From the NCBI GenBank assembly GCA_014728875.1, contig WJKV01000008.1:1-6642 (forward strand): DNA of 6,642 bases, in the 5' to 3' direction. Under the pieces are notes generated by a model. The model did not search any database. It was not told the origin of the DNA and saw only the letters and a program-made list of their open reading frames with translations. The stretch comes from Candidatus Woesearchaeota archaeon (lineage in GTDB: Archaea > Nanobdellota > Nanobdellia > Woesearchaeales > WJKV01). The position numbers and the translations under genes were made by a program. Of the stretch, positions 1 to 4,035 are shown piece after piece (positions within the stretch are counted from its first letter, which is position 1; each line of letters starts with the position of its first letter).

Positions 1-25
1 CTACACCACAGGGGCATAATTTCAT
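1..25 (-). CDS. Start of a hypothetical protein beginning M-K-L-C-P-C-G-V, cut by the window edge
   Basis: Only eight codons are visible, reading leftwards off the window: ATG at 25-23, then K-L-C-P-C-G-V. A CPC/CxC pair this close to the N-terminus suggests a small zinc-binding knuckle, but no family can be named from eight residues. Support for a real start is a TATA-like stretch on the minus strand (43-50, read as TTTAAAAA) centred about 22 bp upstream, which fits the leaderless layout of other genes here. The gene would lie 47 bp downstream of the UDP-glucuronate decarboxylase stop on the same strand. A chance ORF is possible; the flanking sequence would decide. Confidence 0.35.
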
Positions 26-42
26 TCAGAAACTTCGTTTTG

Positions 43-50
43 TTTTTAAA
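43..50 (-). promoter_or_regulatory. TATA-like box for the edge gene
   Basis: On the minus strand this reads TTTAAAAA and is centred about 22 bp before the ATG at 25. It fits an archaeal promoter with a leaderless transcript, but the region is AT-rich, so support is weak. Confidence 0.3.
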
Positions 51-59
51 TGTTATGTT

Positions 60-65
60 AAAAAA
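60..65 (-). terminator. T-run after the decarboxylase gene
   Basis: Six consecutive T on the minus strand, 8-13 nt past the decarboxylase stop codon and inside a longer pyrimidine tract. Archaeal RNA polymerase terminates at such T-runs without needing a hairpin. Confidence 0.4.
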
Positions 66-72
66 GAAGAAA

Positions 73-1008
73 TCAAGCTAAATAAAGCTTTTTCTTCATA
101 TACTCAATAGTATTCTTGAAACCTTGCTCCACATCGAATTTTGGCACCCAATCCAATTTTTCTTTTGCCAAACTAATGTCCGGCTTTCTTCTTGTAGGAT
201 CATCCTTTGGCAGGGGACTGAAAGTAATCTCGGATTTTGAGCCGGATAACTCTGCTATTCTCTGCGCGAGCTGATACATTGTCATCTCCGCTGGATTGCC
301 GAGATTGACAGGACCTATGAATTCTTCCTGGTTCATCATCCTGTACATTCCTTCCACAAGATCAGAGACGTAACAGAAGCTTCTTGTCTGGCTTCCGTCG
401 CCGTAGACTGTGATCGGTTTATTCTGTAAAGCCTGTGTTATGAAATTCGTGACGACCCTGCCGTCGTTCACAGCCATGTTCGGGCCGAAAGTATTGAATA
501 TCCTTACTATCCTGATATCAACCTTGTGCTGCCTGTGGTAGTCCATCATAAGACATTCTGCAATCCGTTTTCCCTCGTCATAGCAGCTTCTTATTCCTAT
601 TGGATTGACATTCCCCCAATATGTTTCTGTCTGCGGATGCTCCAGCGGCGTGCCGTAAACTTCAGAAGTTGAAGCCTGCAGGATCCTGGCATTTGTTCTT
701 TTTGCAAGACCGAGCATATTCACCATGCCGACTGTGTTCGCTTTAATTGTTGCGATCGCATTGTACTGATAATGCACAGGCGATGCAGGACACGCGAGAT
801 TATATATCTGGTCGCATTCGATCCTTATCGGTTCTACTATGTCGTGGCGGATGAATTCAAAATTTGGATTGTCAAGCAGGTGCTTGATATTTTCCTTGCT
901 TCCTGTGAACAGGTTGTCAAGACAGATAACCTCATGTCCTTTGTTCAAAAGAAATTCGCATAGATGACTGCCGATAAATCCAGCTCCTCCTGTAACCAAT
1001 ATTCTCAT
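73..1008 (-). CDS. uxs: UDP-glucuronate decarboxylase (UDP-xylose synthase), extended SDR family
   Basis: Converts UDP-glucuronate to UDP-xylose and CO2 in the cytoplasm through an NAD-bound 4-keto intermediate, supplying pentose for surface polysaccharide or glycoprotein. Seen in the 311-aa product: the Rossmann loop GGAGFIG at residues 7-13 with Asp31 placed to hold the NAD ribose; the family hallmark ACPASP at 72-77; STSEVYG at 113-119, contributing the catalytic Thr/Glu; the SDR pair YDEGK (Tyr143, Lys147); and an RRKPDI stretch near residue 274 with the arginine expected to hold the substrate carboxylate. Length is normal for soluble UXS and there is no membrane anchor. The ATG at 1008 sits about 26 bp after a TATA-like box, so the mRNA is probably leaderless. 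Stop is TGA. A related epimerase or 4,6-dehydratase is less likely because of the ACPASP motif. No other sugar gene is visible beside it. Confidence 0.93.
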   Translation of the reverse strand: MRILVTGGAGFIGSHLCEFLLNKGHEVICLDNLFTGSKENIKHLLDNPNFEFIRHDIVEPIRIECDQIYNLACPASPVHYQYNAIATIKANTVGMVNMLGLAKRTNARILQASTSEVYGTPLEHPQTETYWGNVNPIGIRSCYDEGKRIAECLMMDYHRQHKVDIRIVRIFNTFGPNMAVNDGRVVTNFITQALQNKPITVYGDGSQTRSFCYVSDLVEGMYRMMNQEEFIGPVNLGNPAEMTMYQLAQRIAELSGSKSEITFSPLPKDDPTRRKPDISLAKEKLDWVPKFDVEQGFKNTIEYMKKKLYLA

Positions 1009-1029
1009 TCTGTAGAAACATTGTACTGT

Positions 1030-1038
1030 GTTTAAAAG
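1030..1038 (-). promoter_or_regulatory. TATA-like box for the decarboxylase gene
   Basis: The minus strand reads CTTTTAAAC, centred about 26 bp upstream of the ATG at 1008. This spacing predicts transcription starting at or next to the start codon. Confidence 0.5.
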
Positions 1039-1047
1039 ATTTGTGGA

Positions 1048-1068
1048 CTAACTTTTGCAAAAAGTTAG
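1048..1068. repeat. Perfect 9-bp inverted repeat, loop GCA
   Basis: The arms are CTAACTTTT (1048-1056) and AAAAGTTAG (1060-1068). It is the first of three hairpins between the decarboxylase gene and tRNA-Ile, and it lies just upstream of the decarboxylase TATA box on the minus strand. Confidence 0.8.
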
Positions 1069-1087
1069 GATCAAAAGAGAGAGGATT

Positions 1088-1111
1088 CCCAAAACTGCGT
1101 AGCAGTTTGGG
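1088..1111. repeat. 10-bp inverted repeat with one bulged A, loop GTA
   Basis: Left arm CCCAAAACTGC (1088-1098), right arm GCAGTTTGGG (1102-1111). All ten pairs match once a single A is bulged. It is the second hairpin of the cluster. Confidence 0.8.
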
Positions 1112-1138
1112 CACATCCAAACCTTTGGTTTGGATTGC
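1111..1138. repeat. Long inverted repeat, 9 bp perfect core plus 3 bp extension, loop TTT
   Basis: The core arms are ATCCAAACC (1115-1123) and GGTTTGGAT (1127-1135). Bulging C1114 lets GCA (1111-1113) pair with TGC (1136-1138), giving 12 bp. It abuts the second hairpin. A competing 6-bp stem TGGATT/AATCCA (1131-1136 with 1154-1159) is also possible. Confidence 0.8.
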
Positions 1139-1172
1139 GCAACCTGTCGATTGAATCCACTTAGACACTGAA

Positions 1173-1180
1173 GAATAAAA
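1173..1180 (-). terminator. T-rich end after tRNA-Ile
   Basis: Immediately past the tRNA 3' end the minus strand reads TTTTATTC, a short T-run that could end transcription. It is weak; the downstream hairpins may instead belong to the trailer. Confidence 0.35.
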
Positions 1181-1194
1181 TGGGCCGGGTGGGA

Positions 1195-1228
1195 ATCTCA
1201 TCAAAACAACGCAGTGCGCAGCTTCGAT
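1195..1228 (-). other. Second tRNA-Ile intron, in the T-loop (59/60), 34 nt
   Basis: Removing it restores the T-loop UUCAAAU. The BHB is explicit: exon UUCA (54-57) pairs with intron UGAG. The 5' bulge is AA|A and the 3' bulge is AU|U, each cut after the second base. The outer helix is the T-stem and the inner helix is UCGAA/UUUGA. T-loop introns are known mainly from Thermoproteales; cleaving such sites generally needs an endonuclease with broad specificity. Confidence 0.88.
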
Positions 1229-1250
1229 TTTGAACCCACGACCACTGGCT

Positions 1251-1283
1251 ATCCTAGCCCGATTCTTATATGAAACGTGGACA
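1251..1283 (-). other. First tRNA-Ile intron, canonical 37/38 position, 33 nt
   Basis: The central helix pairs exon CUUA (positions 32-35) with intron UAGG. The bulges are UA|U and AU|A, the inner helix is GUCC/GGGC, and the outer helix is the anticodon stem. Excision leaves the seven-base loop CUUAUAA, which fixes the anticodon as UAU. Confidence 0.9.
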
Positions 1284-1348
1284 TATAAGACCAGCGCTCC
1301 ACCAAGCTAAGCTACCGGCCCAGATAAAATTGAAGGTAAATATCTCAC

Positions 1349-1357
1349 TTATAAAGG
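1349..1357 (-). promoter_or_regulatory. TATA box for tRNA-Ile
   Basis: The minus strand reads CTTTATAAG, centred about 32 bp upstream of the tRNA 5' end. This predicts a start a few bases before the mature end. It lies just past the tgt stop codon, so the tRNA need not depend on tgt transcription. Confidence 0.6.
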
Positions 1358-1362
1358 TTTCT

Positions 1363-2487
1363 CTATGATTCGTAGGAGAAAAGAAATTCCTTTTTGTATT
1401 TTTCAAACCTGTTCTCTTCGATGGCAGTCCTTGCGTCTGTCACCACCTTCTGGATGAAATGCAGGTTGTGGATTGTTGCAAGCCTCAGTCCGAACAGCTC
1501 TTTTGTTTCCAACAGATGATATATGTAGGAACGGGAAAAATTCCTGCAGGCATAGCATTCGCAGTCTTTCTCTACCGGATCAAAATCATACTTGAACCTC
1601 CCCTTGTTCAGATGTAGGATCCCGTTTTTTGTGAACAGACTTCCTCTTCTTGCATTCTGCGTCGGAAAGATGCTGTCAAAACAGTCGATGCCCATGCTTA
1701 TCGATTCTAGGATCTCCTGCGGAGTTCCCATGCCCATAACATAGCGCGCCTTGTTTTTGTCGAGCAAAGGAATCTGCATCTTTATCATCTCGAAAGTCTT
1801 TTCCATCTTTTCTCCGATGCACAGTCCGCCGAAGGCAATGCCGTCGAATTCCAGCGCGTTTATTTTTTTGGCGCTTGCTTTTCTCAGGTCAGGAAATGTT
1901 CCGCCCTGGGTGATGCCGAACAGCAATTGCTTTGGATTTATGCTCGCAATATTTTCTTTTTTCAGCCGATCGTGCTCTTTCAGACAGCGTTCCGCCCAGA
2001 GATGGGTTCTTCTTGTCGCATCTTTTATGTAATCATAGTCTCTTCCAAAATGAGGGACGTCGTCGAGCGCCATCGCAACGTCACTTCCTAATTCTGATTG
2101 GATCTGCATGCTGTCCTCCGGCGTAAGCTCGTGCTTCCTGTTGTTTTTCTTGTCCTGGAAAAGTATTCTTTTGTCATTCCTTTCCAGCAGAAATTCCTCG
2201 CTCAAAACCTGGAAACCGCCGCTGTCAGTAAAGATCCCTTTCTCCCAGTTCATGTAGCGATGCAGGCCGCCGAACTCCTGTATCACTTTGCTTCCCGGAC
2301 TCAGCAAGAGATGGAATGCATTGCAGATGATTGATTCTGTCTTGAAGTCTGCAAGCTCTTTTGGAGAGATGTTCTTGACACTGGCCTTTGTTCCGACAGG
2401 CATGTAGAACGGCGTCTTTAGTCTGCCGTGTTTTGTATGCAATAATCCTGTCCTTGCTTCCCCGTCCTGGGATGTTATTTCAAACAT
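1363..2487 (-). CDS. tgt: tRNA-guanine transglycosylase, short bacterial/eukaryotic-type (queuosine pathway)
   Basis: Exchanges G34 of GUN-anticodon tRNAs for preQ1 or queuine, a step of queuosine formation. Numbering from the TTG at 2490, one codon before the chosen ATG, visible residues are: TPFYMPVGTKASVKN at 26-40; TDSGGFQV with Asp89 (general acid/base); ALDDV with Asp143; QGG at 195-197; FGGLCIGE at 220-227; CFDSIFPTQNARRG with nucleophile Asp272; and zinc ligands C310-x-C312-x2-C315 with His341. At 374 aa it is the compact form. Archaeosine TGTs (arcTGT) are longer and carry a PUA region, absent here. The residue after Asp143-Asp144 is Val, where preQ1-using bacterial enzymes have Cys and queuine-using eukaryotic enzymes have Val. 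I chose ATG 2487 over the adjacent TTG; a TATA box lies about 27 bp upstream. No other queuosine gene is visible. Confidence 0.93.
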   Translation of the reverse strand: MFEITSQDGEARTGLLHTKHGRLKTPFYMPVGTKASVKNISPKELADFKTESIICNAFHLLLSPGSKVIQEFGGLHRYMNWEKGIFTDSGGFQVLSEEFLLERNDKRILFQDKKNNRKHELTPEDSMQIQSELGSDVAMALDDVPHFGRDYDYIKDATRRTHLWAERCLKEHDRLKKENIASINPKQLLFGITQGGTFPDLRKASAKKINALEFDGIAFGGLCIGEKMEKTFEMIKMQIPLLDKNKARYVMGMGTPQEILESISMGIDCFDSIFPTQNARRGSLFTKNGILHLNKGRFKYDFDPVEKDCECYACRNFSRSYIYHLLETKELFGLRLATIHNLHFIQKVVTDARTAIEENRFEKYKKEFLFSYES

Positions 2488-2510
2488 CAAATTCGTCTAT
2501 ATATAAGGTG

Positions 2511-2518
2511 TTTATAAT
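2511..2518 (-). promoter_or_regulatory. TATA box for tgt
   Basis: The minus strand reads ATTATAAA, centred 27 bp before the ATG at 2487, which predicts a leaderless mRNA. A second AT-rich stretch (2498-2506) is too close to the start to be the box. The 78-bp gap to the divergent HTH gene holds both promoters. Confidence 0.55.
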
Positions 2519-2533
2519 GCTTTTGGTAAAGAC

Positions 2534-2541
2534 TTTAATAT
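2534..2541 (+). promoter_or_regulatory. TATA-like box for the HTH/LAGLIDADG gene
   Basis: Reads TTTAATAT, centred about 28 bp upstream of ATG 2566, again matching a leaderless start. It is about 20 bp from the divergent tgt box, so a protein bound here could affect both genes. Confidence 0.45.
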
Positions 2542-2565
2542 TCATTCTTTCAATGCAGATAGTCG

Positions 2566-3507
2566 ATGGGGTTAGAACATATTTTGGTTGCAGACGAACA
2601 GTTCATCAGCACATATCCTACAGGTCTTAAGGATTTTCAGGATTGGGAATGTGCGCGGGATCTGTTTGACAGAAGAAAATCATCCAGAAGAAGAAAAGAC
2701 GGAACAATCACAGCCATAGCAAAAACCCTGGGCAGAAGCTGCCAAACAGTCTACCAGTGGCTGGTTAAAGGAAACAAACCTCCTGCACTAAAATATCTGG
2801 CGCAGGCAAGGAGAATAGGTCTGATGCCTTTTGGTCTGGACAATGAAAAATTTCTTTACATCAATAAATTTTTTGCCTATGTGTTCTGGACAGGCAGTAT
2901 AGGAAGAAAATATCAAATTGGAGTGAATCTTCCAAGAAAACCAGGCAAGAGTCTGAATAATATGTTAAATAAAAAATTAAGAATAAATTCAACCTATAGG
3001 GAAGAATCAAGTTGTATCGCGTGCAACAGGAACGGTCCTTTCTATGGCAGGGTTTTCCATCAACTGGGTCTGCCTGTCGGAGGAGGAAGAAAAGCAGGCC
3101 AGTTCTTTGAGATGCCGGTTTATGTGCGGAGATTAGTGGAGATAATGAAGGATGAAGACGGACAAAAGAAATACAGAACAACCGCACGAGCAGCATTGGA
3201 AGATTTCATGCTGATATTGCTGAAGACAAGAAAACACGTCTCCAATTCGAGCAATTATTGGAGCGTTGCATTGCACTGCAACAAAAATAAGAAAATCGCA
3301 GAAAAATTAGGAGAGGATGTGATACGTATTTTCAGGGCATTGTTTCCTAGATCGGGAATAACAAAAAGAAACCTTGGAAATAAGCCTTTATACCATAAAA
3401 AAAGAAAAAACTGGAACTCAAGAATTTATCTGAGGCAGGAGAATCTGCAAAGGCTGGAAAAATACTATCCTGAATTCTACAGAAGAATTGATGACAACAG
3501 AGTATAA
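2566..3507 (+). CDS. HTH protein with a decayed LAGLIDADG homing-endonuclease fold
   Basis: 313 aa, basic, soluble. Residues 46-70 look like a helix-turn-helix (GTITAIAKTLGRSCQTVYQW), preceded by an Arg/Lys cluster at 37-44. Residues 99-121 resemble the first LAGLIDADG helix and strand, but the usual DG(S) is TGS (Thr109), so the metal-binding acid is missing. A CxxC pair (Cys150, Cys153) follows. FHQLGLPVGGG (164-174) to MPVYV (183-187) matches the 'LGvPxGxK...PeWI' block of these proteins. The expected second LAGLIDADG helix, about 205-222 (ALEDFMLILLKTRKH), also lacks the Asp-Gly. Inference: a DNA-binding protein derived from a homing endonuclease and no longer able to cut, possibly a regulator. 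It is divergent from tgt with only 78 bp between starts. Family assignment is by pattern only; it could be a lineage-specific HTH protein. Confidence 0.7.
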   Translation: MGLEHILVADEQFISTYPTGLKDFQDWECARDLFDRRKSSRRRKDGTITAIAKTLGRSCQTVYQWLVKGNKPPALKYLAQARRIGLMPFGLDNEKFLYINKFFAYVFWTGSIGRKYQIGVNLPRKPGKSLNNMLNKKLRINSTYREESSCIACNRNGPFYGRVFHQLGLPVGGGRKAGQFFEMPVYVRRLVEIMKDEDGQKKYRTTARAALEDFMLILLKTRKHVSNSSNYWSVALHCNKNKKIAEKLGEDVIRIFRALFPRSGITKRNLGNKPLYHKKRKNWNSRIYLRQENLQRLEKYYPEFYRRIDDNRV

Positions 3508-3562
3508 TGCGCGCTGGCTGAGTATAAAAGCGAAGCCTTTAAAAAGAAGCCCTTTCTTCTAG

Positions 3563-3569
3563 TTTAAAT
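3563..3569 (+). promoter_or_regulatory. Candidate TATA box for the cold-shock gene
   Basis: TTTAAAT here would start transcription near 3590 and leave a leader of about 75 nt. An alternative TATAAAAG at 3523-3530 would give a leader of about 110 nt. Either way this gene, unlike most here, seems to have a real 5' leader. Confidence 0.35.
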
Positions 3570-3626
3570 TCAGAAAACTTTAATGTGTTTGTCTTTCAAA
3601 TTGAATTTTTTGGCGTGAAGTATTAA

Positions 3627-3644
3627 GCTTTTTCTGAGAATAAG
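3627..3644 (+). promoter_or_regulatory. Cold-shock leader element, copy 1
   Basis: Reads GCTTTTTCTG followed by AGAATAAG and ends 21 nt before the cold-shock start codon. It can fold as CUUUUUC-UGA-GAAUAAG (3628-3634 with 3638-3644) with one U-U mismatch. A very similar element lies in the helicase leader. Confidence 0.4.
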
Positions 3645-3648
3645 AATT

Positions 3649-3656
3649 GAGAGGGT
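3649..3656 (+). promoter_or_regulatory. Shine-Dalgarno-like GAGAGGGT before the cold-shock gene
   Basis: The purine-rich GAGGG pairs with the anti-SD end of 16S rRNA and lies about 10 nt before ATG 3666. It supports that start and translation from a leadered mRNA. Confidence 0.5.
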
Positions 3657-3665
3657 AAAACAAAA

Positions 3666-3872
3666 ATGAAAGGAACAGTAAAATTTTTTAATGAAAACAA
3701 GGGATTTGGTTTCATTGCTGGCGAAGACGGCAAAGAGTACTTTGTCCATCAGACCGGACTTGCAGAAGGTGTAGTCTTGCGTGAGAACGATGCAGTTACA
3801 TTCGATGTTGTGCAAGGAGACAGAGGTCCAAAAGCTGAAAATGTCGCATTAGACACAGAAGCTAAAGAATAA
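3666..3872 (+). CDS. csp: CspA-family cold-shock protein
   Basis: A 68-aa single cold-shock domain (five-stranded OB fold) that binds single-stranded RNA/DNA and melts RNA secondary structure. It begins MKGTVKFFNENKGFGFI, with RNP1 KGFGFI at residues 12-17, and has RNP2 as YFVHQ at 25-29 (usually VFVHF). The end is slightly acidic. Length is normal (65-70 aa). A Shine-Dalgarno-like sequence is present and the gene has a leader. Such proteins are abundant in bacteria and patchy in archaea, so bacterial origin is likely (inference). It lies 163 bp upstream of a DEAD-box helicase on the same strand, a pairing that fits RNA remodelling at low temperature. A T-run (3880-3884) follows the stop, and the helicase has its own TATA box, so they are probably separate transcripts. 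Confidence 0.95.
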   Translation: MKGTVKFFNENKGFGFIAGEDGKEYFVHQTGLAEGVVLRENDAVTFDVVQGDRGPKAENVALDTEAKE

Positions 3873-3879
3873 ATTTAAG

Positions 3880-3884
3880 TTTTT
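3880..3884 (+). terminator. T5 run after the cold-shock gene
   Basis: Five T about 8 nt past the stop, without a clear hairpin. It is a plausible archaeal terminator but short. Confidence 0.3.
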
Positions 3885-3915
3885 GACAGCCCCTTTATTA
3901 AGGCAATCCGTAAGC

Positions 3916-3923
3916 TTTATAAA
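3916..3923 (+). promoter_or_regulatory. TATA box for the DEAD-box helicase
   Basis: TTTATAAA, the best TATA match between the two genes. It predicts a start near 3945-3950 and a leader of about 90 nt, unusual in a window dominated by leaderless layouts. Confidence 0.5.
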
Positions 3924-3963
3924 GAGGCTCGTTTGTTATTCAAAATAGAATCAGTATGGAGAG

Positions 3964-4012
3964 AGCACTTGCTTATATTTCATGAACATTTCGCTTTTTC
4001 TGGATAAGTGCT
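3964..4012 (+). promoter_or_regulatory. Structured helicase leader: 7-bp stem enclosing shared element copy 2
   Basis: AGCACTT (3964-3970) is perfectly complementary to AAGTGCT (4006-4012). Inside lies GCTTTTTCTG-GATAAG (3993-4008), close to the element in the cold-shock leader. Local folding CUUUUU-CUG-GAUAAG would use the AAG (4006-4008) that the long stem also needs, so the two folds are mutually exclusive. The Shine-Dalgarno begins 10 nt downstream. A nine-codon ORF (3956-3985, M-E-R-A-L-A-Y-I-S) also overlaps the leader. Confidence 0.4.
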
Positions 4013-4021
4013 GATATAGAC

Positions 4022-4026
4022 GAGGT
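4022..4026 (+). promoter_or_regulatory. Shine-Dalgarno GAGGT of the helicase
   Basis: GAGGT, nine bases before ATG 4036, supports that start codon and a leadered, SD-dependent mRNA. Confidence 0.65.
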
Positions 4027-4035
4027 ATACAGAGA

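Larger units (their letters stand above)
1181..1321 (-). tRNA. tRNA-Ile (anticodon UAU) with two introns
   Basis: Read on the minus strand, the exons form a complete 74-nt cloverleaf. The acceptor is GGGCCGG/CCGGCCC with A73 and no encoded CCA. The D-stem is GCUU/GAGC. The anticodon stem is CUGGU/GCCAG with loop CUUAUAA, giving anticodon UAU (coordinates 1287-1285) and A37. The variable loop is UGGUC and the T-stem GUGGG/CCCAC with T-loop UUCAAAU. The body resembles archaeal tRNA-Ile. Two inserts of 33 and 34 nt interrupt it, after positions 37 and 59, each bounded by a canonical 3-4-3 BHB. UAU would read AUA (Ile) codons directly; most archaea use a CAU anticodon carrying agmatidine for this. 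The gene has its own TATA box 32 bp upstream and follows tgt on the same strand. Confidence 0.92.

Noticed and set aside
1048..1138. CRISPR array or transposon ends
   Set aside because: The three hairpins have different sequences and uneven spacing (19 and 3 nt or less), with no direct repeats, so neither fits.
932..1204. Minus-strand open frame of 90 codons overlapping the decarboxylase start, the hairpins and the tRNA-Ile 3' end
   Set aside because: It runs through a structured non-coding region and a tRNA, its protein has no recognisable pattern, and the overlapping genes are well supported.
1363..2487. Archaeosine-type TGT (arcTGT) for position 15
   Set aside because: Length is about 375 aa without a C-terminal PUA region, and motifs such as FDSIFPTQNARRG match the bacterial/eukaryotic queuosine type.
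2488..2565. preQ1 riboswitch before tgt
   Set aside because: The TATA-to-ATG distance leaves no leader RNA, and no preQ1-type pseudoknot is visible in the 78-bp divergent gap.
2566..3507. Active mobile intron or homing element
   Set aside because: The gene is not inside an intron, intein or tRNA, no flanking repeats are seen, and the catalytic acids appear to be lost.
3583..3618. Eleven-codon ORF in the cold-shock leader
   Set aside because: It is too short, has no ribosome-binding site and no composition signal; it is expected by chance.
3570..3815. Minus-strand open frame over the cold-shock gene and its leader
   Set aside because: It is antisense to a clearly conserved cold-shock domain and has no family features.
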